Source of the DNA: Acidobacteriota bacterium
Lineage (GTDB): Bacteria; Acidobacteriota; Blastocatellia; Pyrinomonadales; Pyrinomonadaceae
DNA: 39,207 bases
Direction of reading: 5' to 3'
Assembly: GCA_020200155.1 (NCBI GenBank)
Contig: JAIVJG010000008.1
Location: 1-39,207 of the forward strand
Shown: positions 24,007-31,648 of the stretch, one piece after another
How the letters are laid out: each line of letters begins with the position of its first letter
Position numbering within the stretch: the first letter of the stretch is position 1
Made by a program: the position numbers and the translations under genes
Notes under the pieces: model-generated
What the model was told of the DNA's origin: nothing
The model's database searches: none
Seen by the model: only the letters and a program-made list of their open reading frames with translations

Positions 24007-25644
24007 ATGCCGGAGGACGCCATCTCGACGGGTGACATTGACGATGTGTTACACAAAATCGAGGCTTCAACTATTACCGGCGAGGATTCCGAAGAGCGCC
24101 TGATTGCCGAGGTCGCGTCGCTCGCGACGGCGGACGAGGAAGAGGGGACGCCGGAGGACGTTGAAGAACTCGACTTATCGGCGGGGGAAGATGAGAAGTC
24201 CGCAGACCCCGTCCGCGTCTACCTGCGCCAGATGGGCACAGTGCCGCTCCTGACGCGCGAGCAGGAAGTCTCTATTGCGCAGCGCATCGAGCGCGGCCAG
24301 ACTAAAACTCATAAGGCGATTTCGCGCTCGCCCATCGCCATCGGCGAACTGCTGAAGATTGGCGCGGAGCTTGAGTCCGGTGAGCTGAACATTCGCGACA
24401 TTGTCAGCTTCTCCGATCAGGCGGACGTGTCCGAGGAGTCTGAGGACAAGGCGGAAGAGTATCTACAGTGGACGCTCGAAAGCATCAAGACCATCGGCAA
24501 GCACTTCCGAGAGGGGCTGAAGGAACTCGTCAAGCTTCAGGCCGAGCAACATCTTTTGCGCGGCAAGAAGTCGAAAAAGCTCCTGCGCTTGCGTCGCAAG
24601 TTGGCGCGCACGCGGCTCGAAATCGCGCGCGAGATCAAGCACCTCAGCCTGAAGGAGGACGCACGCCTGCGCTTGATCGGCGCAATTGCCGGCGTTTTCA
24701 AGGAAGTACGCACGGCTGAGCGCGAAATCGCCAAGCTTGGAGATAAGCTGGAAAACAAGCGCATCAAGCCGGAGACGGAAAAGGAGTTCAAGCGGCAGTT
24801 GAATGCCGCCAAGCGTCGCCTCAAGCAGATTGAGGTAGACCGGCACGTCCCGCCTGTCGAGATCAAGCGCGCACACCAGTCAATCGTCATTGGCGAGCAC
24901 GAGACGGCGGAGGCCAAGCGTCAATTGACGGAGGCCAACCTGCGTCTCGTCGTCTCCATCGCGAAGAAATACACGAACCGTGGGCTGCCGTTCCTCGACC
25001 TGATTCAAGAGGGGAACATCGGCCTGATGAAAGCGGTTGATAAGTTCGAGTGGCGGCGCGGCTACAAATTCTCGACCTACGCGACGTGGTGGATTCGACA
25101 GGCCGTGACGCGCGCCATCGCCGATCAGGCGCGCACCATTCGCATTCCCGTCCACATGATCGAAACGATCAACAAGCTCGTCCGCACGTCTCGCGCGCTC
25201 GTGCAGGAACTTGGGCGCGAGCCGACGAGCGAGGAGATCGCCTCGAAAGTGGACATGCCCGTGGCGAAGGTACGTAGCGTCTTCAAGATGGCGCAGCAAC
25301 CGATCTCGCTTGAGACGCCGATTGGTGAAGAAGAAGACTCGCACCTCGGCGACTTCATCGAGGACAAGTCAAAGATGAGTCCGGCGGACTCGGTCGTCAT
25401 CGAAAATCTGCGCCACGTCACGGACGAGGTGCTGGCGACGCTCAGCCCGCGCGAAGAGGTGGTCATCAAGCTGCGCTACGGCCTCGGGCCGCAGGGCGAA
25501 GAGCATACGCTCGAAGAGGTCGGCAAGAACTTCGACGTGACGCGCGAGCGCATTCGCCAGATTGAAGCTAAGGCGCTGAGGAAGCTCCGCCACCCGTCGC
25601 GTGCGCGTCTGCTCAAGCCATTCAATCAGGATTTGAGCGAATAA
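24007..25644 (+). CDS. rpoD: Primary RNA polymerase sigma factor (sigma-70)
   Basis: The 545-residue product (556 from an alternative GTG at 23974) has all regions of a housekeeping sigma factor: region 1.2 ([20 protein letters not shown]), a non-conserved helical insert, region 2 ([20 protein letters not shown] and [20 protein letters not shown]), region 2.4 ([20 protein letters not shown]), region 3, and region 4 with the helix-turn-helix [20 protein letters not shown]. It guides core polymerase to TTGACA/TATAAT promoters, two of which are very clear in this window. Neither candidate start has a strong ribosome site; the ATG is preferred because the GTG is close to the only visible -35 element. 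A strong terminator follows. Confidence 0.95.
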   Translation: MPEDAISTGDIDDVLHKIEASTITGEDSEERLIAEVASLATADEEEGTPEDVEELDLSAGEDEKSADPVRVYLRQMGTVPLLTREQEVSIAQRIERGQTKTHKAISRSPIAIGELLKIGAELESGELNIRDIVSFSDQADVSEESEDKAEEYLQWTLESIKTIGKHFREGLKELVKLQAEQHLLRGKKSKKLLRLRRKLARTRLEIAREIKHLSLKEDARLRLIGAIAGVFKEVRTAEREIAKLGDKLENKRIKPETEKEFKRQLNAAKRRLKQIEVDRHVPPVEIKRAHQSIVIGEHETAEAKRQLTEANLRLVVSIAKKYTNRGLPFLDLIQEGNIGLMKAVDKFEWRRGYKFSTYATWWIRQAVTRAIADQARTIRIPVHMIETINKLVRTSRALVQELGREPTSEEIASKVDMPVAKVRSVFKMAQQPISLETPIGEEEDSHLGDFIEDKSKMSPADSVVIENLRHVTDEVLATLSPREEVVIKLRYGLGPQGEEHTLEEVGKNFDVTRERIRQIEAKALRKLRHPSRARLLKPFNQDLSE

Positions 25645-25690
25645 GTGAGGACGGCGACCCGGCGTGCCGTTGAAGCTAGTCTGACGAAAG

Positions 25691-25735
25691 CAGGTGCGCG
25701 GGAATTTGATAGAGAGTTCCCGCGCACCTGTTTTT
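25691..25735 (+). terminator. Rho-independent terminator of rpoD
   Basis: A perfect 14 bp stem (25691-25704 with 25717-25730) around a 12-nt loop is followed by TTTTT, 46 bp past the rpoD stop codon. Confidence 0.92.
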
Positions 25736-25852
25736 GATTCCCGCTTCCCGGCTGTGACTTTCGGCACGCCGGGAATTTTCAGTTTCCTATTTGCGCGAAG
25801 TTCGTAGATAATCCCCGCACGCTAAAAATCCGCGCAAGGGGACTTAATTGTC

Positions 25853-26431
25853 GTGAGTGTAGCCGAGGTCGAAAAACCGCAGCCGTCCGATGTGGAACTG
25901 GCGCGAAAGTCAGCAGAGGGCGACGGGTCAGCCTTCGAGGAGCTTTACCGCCGGCACTTCCGCCGCGTCTACCTGCTCTCGCTACGCATGATGGGCAATC
26001 CGACGGAGGCCGAAGACATGACCCAGGAAGTCTTCGTCAACCTCTTCAACAAGATCGGAAGCTTTCGCGGCGAGTCGGCCTTCACCACGTGGCTCCACCG
26101 CATGACCGTCAATCAGGTGCTGATGCACTTCCGCAAGCGCAGCACACGCTCCGAGATGACTACCATTGAGGGCGAGACACCCATCCAGATCGTAAAGGGC
26201 ACGGAGAATCCGAACGCGATGCCCGTCGTTGACCGCATCTCGCTGGAGAGCGCCATCTCGCAACTGCCCACGGGCTATCGCACGGTTTTCGTCCTTCACG
26301 ACGTGGAGGGTTATGAGCACGACGAGATCGCGCGGATGCTCGGCATCGCGGAGGGCACATCAAAGTCACAACTTCACAAGGCGCGTCTGAAACTGAGGCA
26401 ATTAATCCGGCAGCAGGCTGCATCTAAGTAA
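25853..26431 (+). CDS. ECF-type (RpoE-like) sigma factor
   Basis: The 192-residue product has only sigma regions 2 and 4, the layout of extracytoplasmic-function sigma factors. Region 2 is seen in [39 protein letters not shown] and the -10 recognition stretch [20 protein letters not shown]; region 4 in [20 protein letters not shown] and [20 protein letters not shown]. It should direct polymerase to a stress or envelope regulon. The GTG start has AAGGGG 11 nt upstream. A small zinc-binding anti-sigma gene follows after 57 bp, the usual partner arrangement. Confidence 0.92.
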   Translation: MSVAEVEKPQPSDVELARKSAEGDGSAFEELYRRHFRRVYLLSLRMMGNPTEAEDMTQEVFVNLFNKIGSFRGESAFTTWLHRMTVNQVLMHFRKRSTRSEMTTIEGETPIQIVKGTENPNAMPVVDRISLESAISQLPTGYRTVFVLHDVEGYEHDEIARMLGIAEGTSKSQLHKARLKLRQLIRQQAASK

Positions 26432-26488
26432 CCTTCGGCTCGAAAGGCCAGGGCCGCGAGCAAATACCTCAAAAAGGGGACTGTGGAA

Positions 26489-26731
26489 ATGGATTGTGCG
26501 AAAAGTCTGGAATTGTTGAGCGAGTACCGTGCGGGCGCGCTCGACACAACGCACCGAGATGGTGTCAGTTCACACCTTTCACTCTGTACGACGTGTGACG
26601 AGGTGTTCAGAGATTTGGACACCATCGTCCAAGCCGCCGCCGCCCTCCGCGACGAGGTTGATATCTCTTTCCCGGACGAGCGCACGCTCTGGCAGCGCAT
26701 GGTGACAGAGAAAAAAATCACCATCCATTAG
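26489..26731 (+). CDS. Small zinc-binding anti-sigma factor
   Basis: The 80-residue product starts MDCAKSLELLSEYRAGALDT and has the zinc-binding pattern of ZAS-type anti-sigma factors, an upstream cysteine or histidine and then H-x3-C-x2-C (HLSLCTTC, about residues 29-36). It would bind and hold the ECF sigma factor encoded just upstream. There is no membrane segment, so release must be triggered inside the cell, for example by oxidation or by another protein. The ATG at 26489 is preferred over the GTG 6 bp earlier because the GGGGA ribosome site is then properly spaced. Confidence 0.8.
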   Translation: MDCAKSLELLSEYRAGALDTTHRDGVSSHLSLCTTCDEVFRDLDTIVQAAAALRDEVDISFPDERTLWQRMVTEKKITIH

Positions 26732-26792
26732 TATTCGACCGGCGAAGCCGTCGCGCTTCTACCGCAGCTTCGCGGCTGTACTCTGGCGAGTG

Positions 26793-26834
26793 AGCGCCAT
26801 CGCGTCCTTTGGGGCACGATGGCGCTTTTCCTTT
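26793..26834 (+). terminator. Rho-independent terminator of the sigma/anti-sigma operon
   Basis: A perfect 10 bp stem (AGCGCCATCG at 26793-26802, CGATGGCGCT at 26817-26826) with a 14-nt loop is followed by a T-rich tract (TTTCCTTTT), about 60 bp past the anti-sigma stop codon. Confidence 0.88.
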
Positions 26835-27097
26835 TGCCGAGCGCAGGCTCAAGAACAGGTAGAGAAATCCCCGTCCCCTTTAGCTTTTCAGAGCGGCTCC
26901 GGCCAATATCGCGCTTTTAGTCGCCGGGCGCATGAATAACGGTCATCGTTTCACTTACCAAGTACAGAAATTATGCAGCAACCGCATGCGCCGGGAATCC
27001 TTTCCGTCCCGCATGAAAACCAGCGTTACTACGAAACGCTTTGATTTCGGGCGGGGCGCGTCTTCGCGTCGCTGTCTGTCCCTACGTCAAAGCGAAG
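26835..27097 (+). other. Gap upstream of the candidate sigma-54 RNA
   Basis: No convincing gene lies here. A plus-strand frame (26932-27183) is open but has no ribosome site and a composition unlike its neighbours. GCGCATG near 26927 and CATGCGC near 26986 form an inverted pair some 55 bp apart, about 110-170 bp upstream of the sigma-54 promoter, where an activator might bind. This is weak. Confidence 0.3.
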
Positions 27098-27113
27098 TGG
27101 CACAATCGTTGCT
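27098..27113 (+). promoter_or_regulatory. Consensus sigma-54 (-24/-12) promoter
   Basis: TGGCAC (27098-27103), 5 bp, TTGCT (27109-27113) is a perfect match to the sigma-54 consensus and lies in a non-coding gap. Transcription should start near 27124, at the head of the structured region listed next. Confidence 0.75.
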
Positions 27114-27123
27114 AAAAGAGAAG

Positions 27124-27358
27124 TGTAAGGACGAACCCGGGGGTTATCAGAGGGGACATCCTAAGCTCTTTCGACGACTGTGAGTGAACGCTTTGGGGGA
27201 GGCTTCATTCTATTCGCACGCCGTTGATGATTCTTCGGGGGAACGGGTCATCGAGTCGGCTGTGCGGTCGGAGAGCGGCAATAAATGGGCTGCCGGTCAT
27301 CGTTCTGAAGGGGCTTGGGGGAGCCTCCCGGAAAAGATCGGCAGCCGATTTATTTTTA
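27124..27358 (+). ncRNA. Candidate structured non-coding RNA under sigma-54 control
   Basis: From the predicted start, about 235 nt contain four hairpins in plus-strand RNA. They are AACC/GGTT near 27134-27145; GCTT/AGGC near 27191-27204 with a G-rich loop; a long stem at 27216-27265 (GCACGCCG with CGGCTGTGC, then GATGATTC with GGGTCATC, loop GGGG); and an outer stem 27288-27298 with 27336-27346 enclosing GGGGCT/AGCCTC with loop TGGGGG. The outer stem is followed by TTTATTTTT, like a terminator. Several pairs are G-U in this strand and would be A-C mismatches in the other, which supports a plus-strand RNA. Six runs of four or five G occur, mostly in loops. No ribosome site or good reading frame is present; one frame from 27184 runs past the terminator into antisense of a real gene. 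Confidence 0.5.
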
Positions 27359-27378
27359 GCGTGAGACACGCATCACAC

Positions 27379-27663
27379 CTACTGAAGCATCTCTACTTCG
27401 CCATCAACAACACGCGCCAAAAACTGCCCGTCGCGGATCGCCCACGCGATGCGATGCCCGCTCAAAGCCATCTCGGCCCACTTGCTACGCCTCTTCGTGT
27501 TCTGTTCGATCAACGCTGCATCGTTCGGCAGCGCCACCCAACGCAAATCGGAACGCGCGAACCGGCGCACCCCGCGTTTCTCCCCGCTGAACAACCTCTC
27601 GAACGCCGCGCGAATCACTTCCGGCGTCAGCCCGGTATCTGAAGTCTGCTTCTCTTCGCTCAT
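27379..27663 (-). CDS. Small protein of unknown function (third gene of zinc-finger cluster)
   Basis: The 94-residue protein begins MSEEKQTSDTGLTPEVIRAA, with a helical N-terminal half (FERLFSGEKRGVRRFARSDL) and a C-terminal half that looks like a small beta domain (GHRIAWAIRDGQFLARVVDG). The ATG at 27663 has GAGAGGAAGAA just upstream; the frame reaches further back but would run over the zinc-ribbon gene. It starts 14 bp after the zinc-ribbon stop codon. The family is not recognised. Its end lies 20 bp from the end of the candidate sigma-54 RNA on the other strand. Confidence 0.65.
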   Translation of the reverse strand: MSEEKQTSDTGLTPEVIRAAFERLFSGEKRGVRRFARSDLRWVALPNDAALIEQNTKRRSKWAEMALSGHRIAWAIRDGQFLARVVDGEVEMLQ

Positions 27664-27677
27664 TTCTTCCTCTCTCT

Positions 27678-27869
27678 TTATGCTGCCTTCCGGCGTGGCT
27701 GTGGGGCACGCGCCGAAGGCTTCAGCCCCAGTCGCTCGCGCAGTCCGGCGCAGGCGTCCAACTCCTGTGCGGGGATGCAGTGGGCGCATACCCACTTCCC
27801 ATCCGAGTTGCGCATGTGCAGCGTTTCGACCGCCTTGCGGCAGGCCTCGCACTTGAAAGTTTTGCTCAT
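27678..27869 (-). CDS. Small four-cysteine zinc-ribbon protein
   Basis: The 63-residue product begins MSKTFKCEACRKAVETLHMR and carries CEAC and CAHC pairs 22 residues apart, a treble-clef or ribbon zinc site, then a basic proline-rich tail (SARAPQPRRKAA). It could bind nucleic acid or act as an adaptor. A start 12 bp earlier (27881) is possible, but the ribosome site would touch the ATG. It lies 17 bp after the SWIM gene and 14 bp before the third gene, so the three form one operon. Confidence 0.65.
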   Translation of the reverse strand: MSKTFKCEACRKAVETLHMRNSDGKWVCAHCIPAQELDACAGLRERLGLKPSARAPQPRRKAA

Positions 27870-27886
27870 CGTCGTTTCCATTCCTC

Positions 27887-28192
27887 TCACGCCGCGCGCG
27901 ACATTTGCCGCAGCGGGTCGTAATCGAACTTCAGGTAGCAACGCCCCAGATACTTGAGCACCGCCGTTACGTGCTTGCACTCGAAGCCCGGCTCGGCGTT
28001 ACCGCGATAGATAAAATCCGCGCAGGTGCAGGCCAGTTGCTTCGTCTCCGGGTCGCTGAACAGATGATAGCCCTGCTCCGACCTCGCCTCGGATTGCGCG
28101 ATCCACCCGTAGGGGTCTGCCTCGAAAACCCTCACCCGCTCGGCGCGCGCAGACCTCTGCTCCGCCGCCGTAAACTCTTTGATTTTAGCCAT
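27887..28192 (-). CDS. SWIM zinc-finger protein
   Basis: The 101-residue product has a SWIM-type zinc site, CxC then CxH (ACTCADFIY and FECKHVTAVL), preceded by a helical, basic N-terminus (FTAAEQRSARAERVRVFEAD) and HLFSDPETKQLACTC. SWIM fingers bind DNA or proteins and occur in transposases, helicases and small accessory proteins. The ATG at 28192 has GGGAGGAA at good spacing. It is the first gene of the three-gene operon; the extended -10 promoter and palindrome upstream suggest it is controlled by a repressor or by one of its own products. Confidence 0.75.
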   Translation of the reverse strand: MAKIKEFTAAEQRSARAERVRVFEADPYGWIAQSEARSEQGYHLFSDPETKQLACTCADFIYRGNAEPGFECKHVTAVLKYLGRCYLKFDYDPLRQMSRAA

Positions 28193-28226
28193 CGCATTCC
28201 TCCCCACCGTCGTTTTCGTGGATTAC

Positions 28227-28235
28227 ATTCTAGCA
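28227..28235 (-). promoter_or_regulatory. Extended -10 promoter of the zinc-finger operon
   Basis: On the minus strand TGC-TAGAAT (TGn plus a near-consensus -10) lies about 35 bp before the SWIM start codon. The -35 region is weak, as is usual for extended -10 promoters. Confidence 0.45.
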
Positions 28236-28257
28236 CGAAAATGCGACGTTGGTACAG

Positions 28258-28275
28258 TGTTGCACAGTTGCAACA
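28258..28275. promoter_or_regulatory. Perfect palindrome, operator candidate
   Basis: TGTTGCA-CAGT-TGCAACA is a perfect 7 bp inverted repeat with a 4 bp spacer. It lies between divergent genes, 26-43 bp upstream of the minus-strand -10 element and so just behind the weak -35 region of the zinc-finger operon; it also precedes the threonine aldolase leader. Size and symmetry fit a dimeric regulator. It could control one or both genes. Confidence 0.5.
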
Positions 28276-28296
28276 AAATAAAAGATGAAAACGAGA

Positions 28297-28383
28297 AGCG
28301 GATTTGTACTCATCCGCTCGATGAAATTCCGGGCTTCGGGCGGAATGTTGACCGCGAGGAGGCGTCGCCTGTAAAAATCAGGC
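28297..28383 (+). promoter_or_regulatory. Structured leader of the threonine aldolase gene
   Basis: Three small stems are visible: AGCGGAT/ATCCGCT (28297-28318), AGGCG/CGCCT (28360-28370) and GCCTG/CAGGC (28367-28383, loop TAAAAAT). The last two cannot form together. The only strong ribosome site, AGGAGG at 28357-28362, is 21 nt from the ATG; the last hairpin, which abuts the ATG, would bring it near, while the middle hairpin would hide part of it. Control of translation is possible. Confidence 0.35.
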
Positions 28384-29424
28384 ATGAGAAACCAGAGGAG
28401 TTTCGCCAGTGACAACAACGCCGGCGTACATCCAGATATTTTAGGAGCCATCCAGTCAGCCAACGACGGGCACGTCGTGGCCTACGGCGACGACTCTTAC
28501 ACCGCAGCGGCAGTCGCGAAATTCCGCGAGCATTTCGGGGAAGAAGTGGATGTCTACTTCGTCTTCGGGGGCACGGGCGCAAACGTTTTGGGGTTGAAGT
28601 CCCTCACGTCGCCGTACCACGCCGTCGTCTGCGCCGAGACGGCACACATCAACGTGGACGAGTGCGGCGCGCCGGAGAACTACGCCGGATGCAAACTGCT
28701 CACGCTCCCGGCCCCGGACGGCAAGATCAACGCAGGACAGATTGAGCCGTTGCTGCACGCCGTCGGCATTGAGCATCACGCGCAGCCGAAGGTGATTTCC
28801 GTCTCTCAGTCAACCGAGATGGGCACGGTCTACGGCCCACGGGAGATCAAGGAGTTGACAGACTTCGCCCACCGGCATGGACTGCTGCTGCACATGGACG
28901 GGGCGAGGCTCGCCAATGCAGCGGCTCACCTCGGCGTTTCCCTACGGGACATCACGTCGGAGGCGGGCGTGGACGTGCTCTCTTTCGGCGGCACGAAGAA
29001 CGGGATGATGTACGGAGAGGCCGTGGTTTTCTTTGATGGGAGTCTGTCGCGCGATTTCAAATTCATACGCAAACAGGGCATGCAACTGTCGTCGAAGATG
29101 AGATTCATCGCCGCGCAGTTCACGGCACTCCTGTCCGACGACCTCTGGCGGAGGAACGCGGCGCACGCCAACCGCATGGCAATGTTGCTGGCCGACGCGG
29201 TCAGCGAAATCCCCCGGATCAGACTTACACAGAAGGTGGAATCGAACGCCGTCTTCGCAACACTCCCGCGAGAGTTCGTGCCCGTAATCCAGCGGGAATA
29301 TTTTTTCTACGTCTGGAACGAGACGGCGTCCGAGGTTCGCTGGATGACATCCTTCGACACGACGGAGGACGACATCAGGAGTTTTGTCGAGCTATTGAAG
29401 AAGGTGGCCGGGTCAGGAGTCTGA
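28384..29424 (+). CDS. ltaE: Low-specificity threonine aldolase family enzyme (PLP)
   Basis: The 346-residue product is a fold-type I PLP enzyme of the threonine aldolase / beta-eliminating lyase family: RSFASDNNAGVHPDILGAI at the start, FVFGGTGANVLGL, HMDGARLANAAAHLGVS and the PLP lysine in SFGGTKNGMMYGEA. It splits threonine or allo-threonine into glycine and acetaldehyde. It is of normal length. A stop codon in frame 12 bp upstream makes 28384 the first usable start. A perfect inverted repeat overlaps the stop codon. It has no operon partner. With the glyA frame damaged, this enzyme could matter as a glycine source, which is speculation. Confidence 0.93.
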   Translation: MRNQRSFASDNNAGVHPDILGAIQSANDGHVVAYGDDSYTAAAVAKFREHFGEEVDVYFVFGGTGANVLGLKSLTSPYHAVVCAETAHINVDECGAPENYAGCKLLTLPAPDGKINAGQIEPLLHAVGIEHHAQPKVISVSQSTEMGTVYGPREIKELTDFAHRHGLLLHMDGARLANAAAHLGVSLRDITSEAGVDVLSFGGTKNGMMYGEAVVFFDGSLSRDFKFIRKQGMQLSSKMRFIAAQFTALLSDDLWRRNAAHANRMAMLLADAVSEIPRIRLTQKVESNAVFATLPREFVPVIQREYFFYVWNETASEVRWMTSFDTTEDDIRSFVELLKKVAGSGV

Positions 29425-29442
29425 AGATTCAGACTCCTGACC
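29411..29442. terminator. Perfect inverted repeat over the end of ltaE
   Basis: Arms 29411-29425 and 29428-29442 are perfectly complementary over 15 bp with only 2 bp between them, and contain the ltaE stop codon (29422-29424). There is no T tract, so it may be a terminator for factor-dependent ending, an mRNA 3' stabiliser or a protein site. It lies between convergent genes. Confidence 0.6.
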
Positions 29443-29483
29443 GCGCGATGAGATACGAATGCTATTGGACTGACCGCGAGTGC

Positions 29484-31310
29484 TTACTCCTTACGGTTCG
29501 CCAGCGCACTCTGAATGAATGACGACACGTCGCGCTTGAGTTGTGCAATCGAAGTTTTGTCTATGTACATCATGTGGCCGGCCTCGTAGAAGCCCGTCTG
29601 GACGTTGTTGCGCAGGCTCGGATCAATGCCCATGTGCGCCAGCGTGTACTGCGTGGCGAAGTAGGGCGTCGCCAGATCGTAATAGCCGGAGGCGACGAAC
29701 AGTTTCATGTAAGGGTTCTTGGCGAAAGCGCTGCGCAGCGCCTCGCTCGTGTCTGCATAGCCGTTGTCCACGCCGAAATCCCAACGTCCGACGCCGCCTC
29801 CGAGAATGTAGTATTCGAGGTCGGACTTGAAGCCGAGTTCGGAGCGCACGTAGCTGTTGAAGGCCGCCGTGTAGGGCGGGCGGATGGCGGCGAGGCTGGG
29901 GTCGAAGTCGGGCGTCTCGGAGACGGCCAGCGCGTCCAGACCTTTGAAGCGGCTGTCGAGGCGGCCCACGGTGCGCTTCTGGTCGCGCAGCAGTTCCTTG
30001 TCGAAGCGGCTGATCTCGATGCGAAGGTCGCTGTTATCAAGGTACTGCTTGTCGAGGCCGGTGTAGCGCGCGAGTTTGTCAATCACTTCCTGCCGCTCGG
30101 CGGGCGTGAGATTGCCGCCTTTGGCGAGCGCCGCAGAGTAGTCCGTCGCAGCCCAGCGTTCCGCCTCGTCGAGCGTCTTGCGTAAGTTGGCTTGCAGGTC
30201 GGGCGGCAGCTTCTTGTGATACCACGCGGTCGCTGTATAGGTCGGCAGGAACAGAACGTAAGGCAGGTCGTTGCCTTTGGCGAACCGCGCCGTCTGGAAG
30301 TTCATAATTGTGGAGACGAGGATGATGCCGTTGAAGGCGACGCCACGCTCGATGAGATAGCCGGACAGCCCGGCGGCGCGCGTCGTGCCGTAGCTTTCGC
30401 CGACGAGGAAGAGCGGAGACACCCAGCGTTCGTTGCGCGTCAGGTAGAGGCGTATGAACTCGCCGACGGATTGTATGTCGCCTTGCAGGCCGAAGAACTT
30501 GTTCGCCAGTTCGGGCTTGGCCGCGCGGCTGTAGCCTGTGCCGACCGGGTCTATGAATACCATGTCGGTCTGGTCGAGCCAGGTGTACTCGTTATCAACC
30601 AGTTGATAAGGCGGCGGCGGCATCTGGCCGTCGTCGAGCATTCGCACGCGCTTCGGGCCGAGCGCGCCGAGGTGGAGCCAGACGGACGCCGAGCCGGGGC
30701 CGCCGTTGAACGAGAAGGTGAGCGGGCGTTGCGACGAACTGCCCGCGTTGTCCGCCGTGTAGGCCATGTAGAAGATGCGCGCCTCTGTGTCGCCCGCCGG
30801 ATTCCTGAGCGGCATCATGCCGGTCGTGACGGTGTACCTGAGCGTGCGCCCGCCGACCCTCACTTCATGCTTCGTGACGACGGTCTTGTCGTCGGTCATC
30901 GCAGGGTCTTTGTCCTTCTCCGGCGGCTTAACGCCCGCCGAACCTGCGGGCGCGGCGGCGGTCGGGCGATAGTTCATGCGAGCGGTGGAGATCAACTCCG
31001 GCGTCGCGCCCGCGTCGCGCAATTCCTGCTCGACGGGCGGCGTGACCTCGAAATCAACACCGCTATCCCTGATCGCCGCGACGATCAGCGACATGCTCGC
31101 GCTCCTCTGTTCAGGGCTGACGCCGCGCAGGAAGTTGAGAATGTTCTCCTTCGTGATGGCCGCCCTCGACTGAACCGGCGAGCTGGCCCCCGGCGTAAGC
31201 TGCGCGAAGGCCGTACCGTCGCCGGTCGCCAGCGGGACGAGCATCAGGAGCACGAGACTGATTCTGACCAGACGCGAGTGAAGAGTCCTAAGCTGCGGAT
31301 TAGAGAGCAT
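29484..31310 (-). CDS. Exported serine carboxypeptidase-like peptidase (family S10)
   Basis: The 608-residue product starts with a signal peptide (MLSNPQLRTLHSRLVRISLV and LLMLVPLATG, cut near residue 36). The S10 alpha/beta-hydrolase core follows: oxyanion region LTFSFNGGPGSASVWLH, nucleophile serine near 306 in GESYGTTRAAGL, aspartate near 545 in GYYDLATPY, histidine near 579 in EAGHMMYID. S10 enzymes remove C-terminal residues from peptides. Residues about 50-115 form a helical module (VSPEQRSASMSLIVAAIRDS) not part of the usual S10 fold. The ATG at 31310 is chosen for the signal peptide; the open frame continues into the tRNA gene. Confidence 0.9.
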   Translation of the reverse strand: MLSNPQLRTLHSRLVRISLVLLMLVPLATGDGTAFAQLTPGASSPVQSRAAITKENILNFLRGVSPEQRSASMSLIVAAIRDSGVDFEVTPPVEQELRDAGATPELISTARMNYRPTAAAPAGSAGVKPPEKDKDPAMTDDKTVVTKHEVRVGGRTLRYTVTTGMMPLRNPAGDTEARIFYMAYTADNAGSSSQRPLTFSFNGGPGSASVWLHLGALGPKRVRMLDDGQMPPPPYQLVDNEYTWLDQTDMVFIDPVGTGYSRAAKPELANKFFGLQGDIQSVGEFIRLYLTRNERWVSPLFLVGESYGTTRAAGLSGYLIERGVAFNGIILVSTIMNFQTARFAKGNDLPYVLFLPTYTATAWYHKKLPPDLQANLRKTLDEAERWAATDYSAALAKGGNLTPAERQEVIDKLARYTGLDKQYLDNSDLRIEISRFDKELLRDQKRTVGRLDSRFKGLDALAVSETPDFDPSLAAIRPPYTAAFNSYVRSELGFKSDLEYYILGGGVGRWDFGVDNGYADTSEALRSAFAKNPYMKLFVASGYYDLATPYFATQYTLAHMGIDPSLRNNVQTGFYEAGHMMYIDKTSIAQLKRDVSSFIQSALANRKE

Positions 31311-31474
31311 GCGAATGTTTAGCCTCCCGGTAAAAGTTAAGACGGCGCAACAGCGGCCACGATTGCGGACTGCAAAGTCTGACGGACGTGTGGCAGAGTA
31401 TAGCCTGTCCGTCTGAACCGGGACAAAAAAGAAACGGACAACCGTCCGGCTGTCCGTCAATCGTGCTTTGAAAA

Positions 31475-31547
31475 TGAGCCGAGGTGGGCTCGAACCACCG
31501 ACCCGCAGATTAAGAGTCTGCTGCTCTACCAACTGAGCTATCGGCCC
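31475..31547 (-). tRNA. tRNA-Lys, anticodon CTT
   Basis: The 73-nt minus-strand gene folds into a cloverleaf: acceptor GGGCCGA with TCGGCTC, D-arm AGCTCAGTTGGTAGAGC, anticodon stem CAGAC/ATCTG-type with loop CTCTTAA (anticodon CTT), and T-loop GGTTCGAGCC. The discriminator base is A and CCA is not encoded. A consensus promoter lies just upstream. Confidence 0.95.
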
Positions 31548-31560
31548 TTGAGTGTGGTGA

Positions 31561-31588
31561 ATTATACGTGGCGCAAAGTTGATGTCAA
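31561..31588 (-). promoter_or_regulatory. Consensus sigma-70 promoter of tRNA-Lys
   Basis: On the minus strand TTGACA (31583-31588), 16 bp, TATAAT (31561-31566) are both perfect hexamers, 13 bp before the tRNA. The layout is the same as that of the promoter at 3626-3653. Confidence 0.85.
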
Positions 31589-31648
31589 GAAGCGGCGAAG
31601 GAGCGCGCGGCGAGATTTACAGCGTGCCCTCCGCACGTCTCGAATTGG

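Noticed and set aside
26932-27183. Plus-strand open frame of 83 codons
   Set aside because: No ribosome site, arginine/serine-rich product with no recognisable pattern, and it overlaps the sigma-54 promoter.
27184-27642. Plus-strand open frame of 152 codons
   Set aside because: It starts at a GTG without ribosome site, runs through the terminator-like stem and then antisense to the 94-residue gene; the G-U pairing evidence fits RNA rather than protein.
30192-31322. Long plus-strand frame of 376 codons
   Set aside because: Antisense to the S10 peptidase gene; product is arginine/valine-rich without domains.
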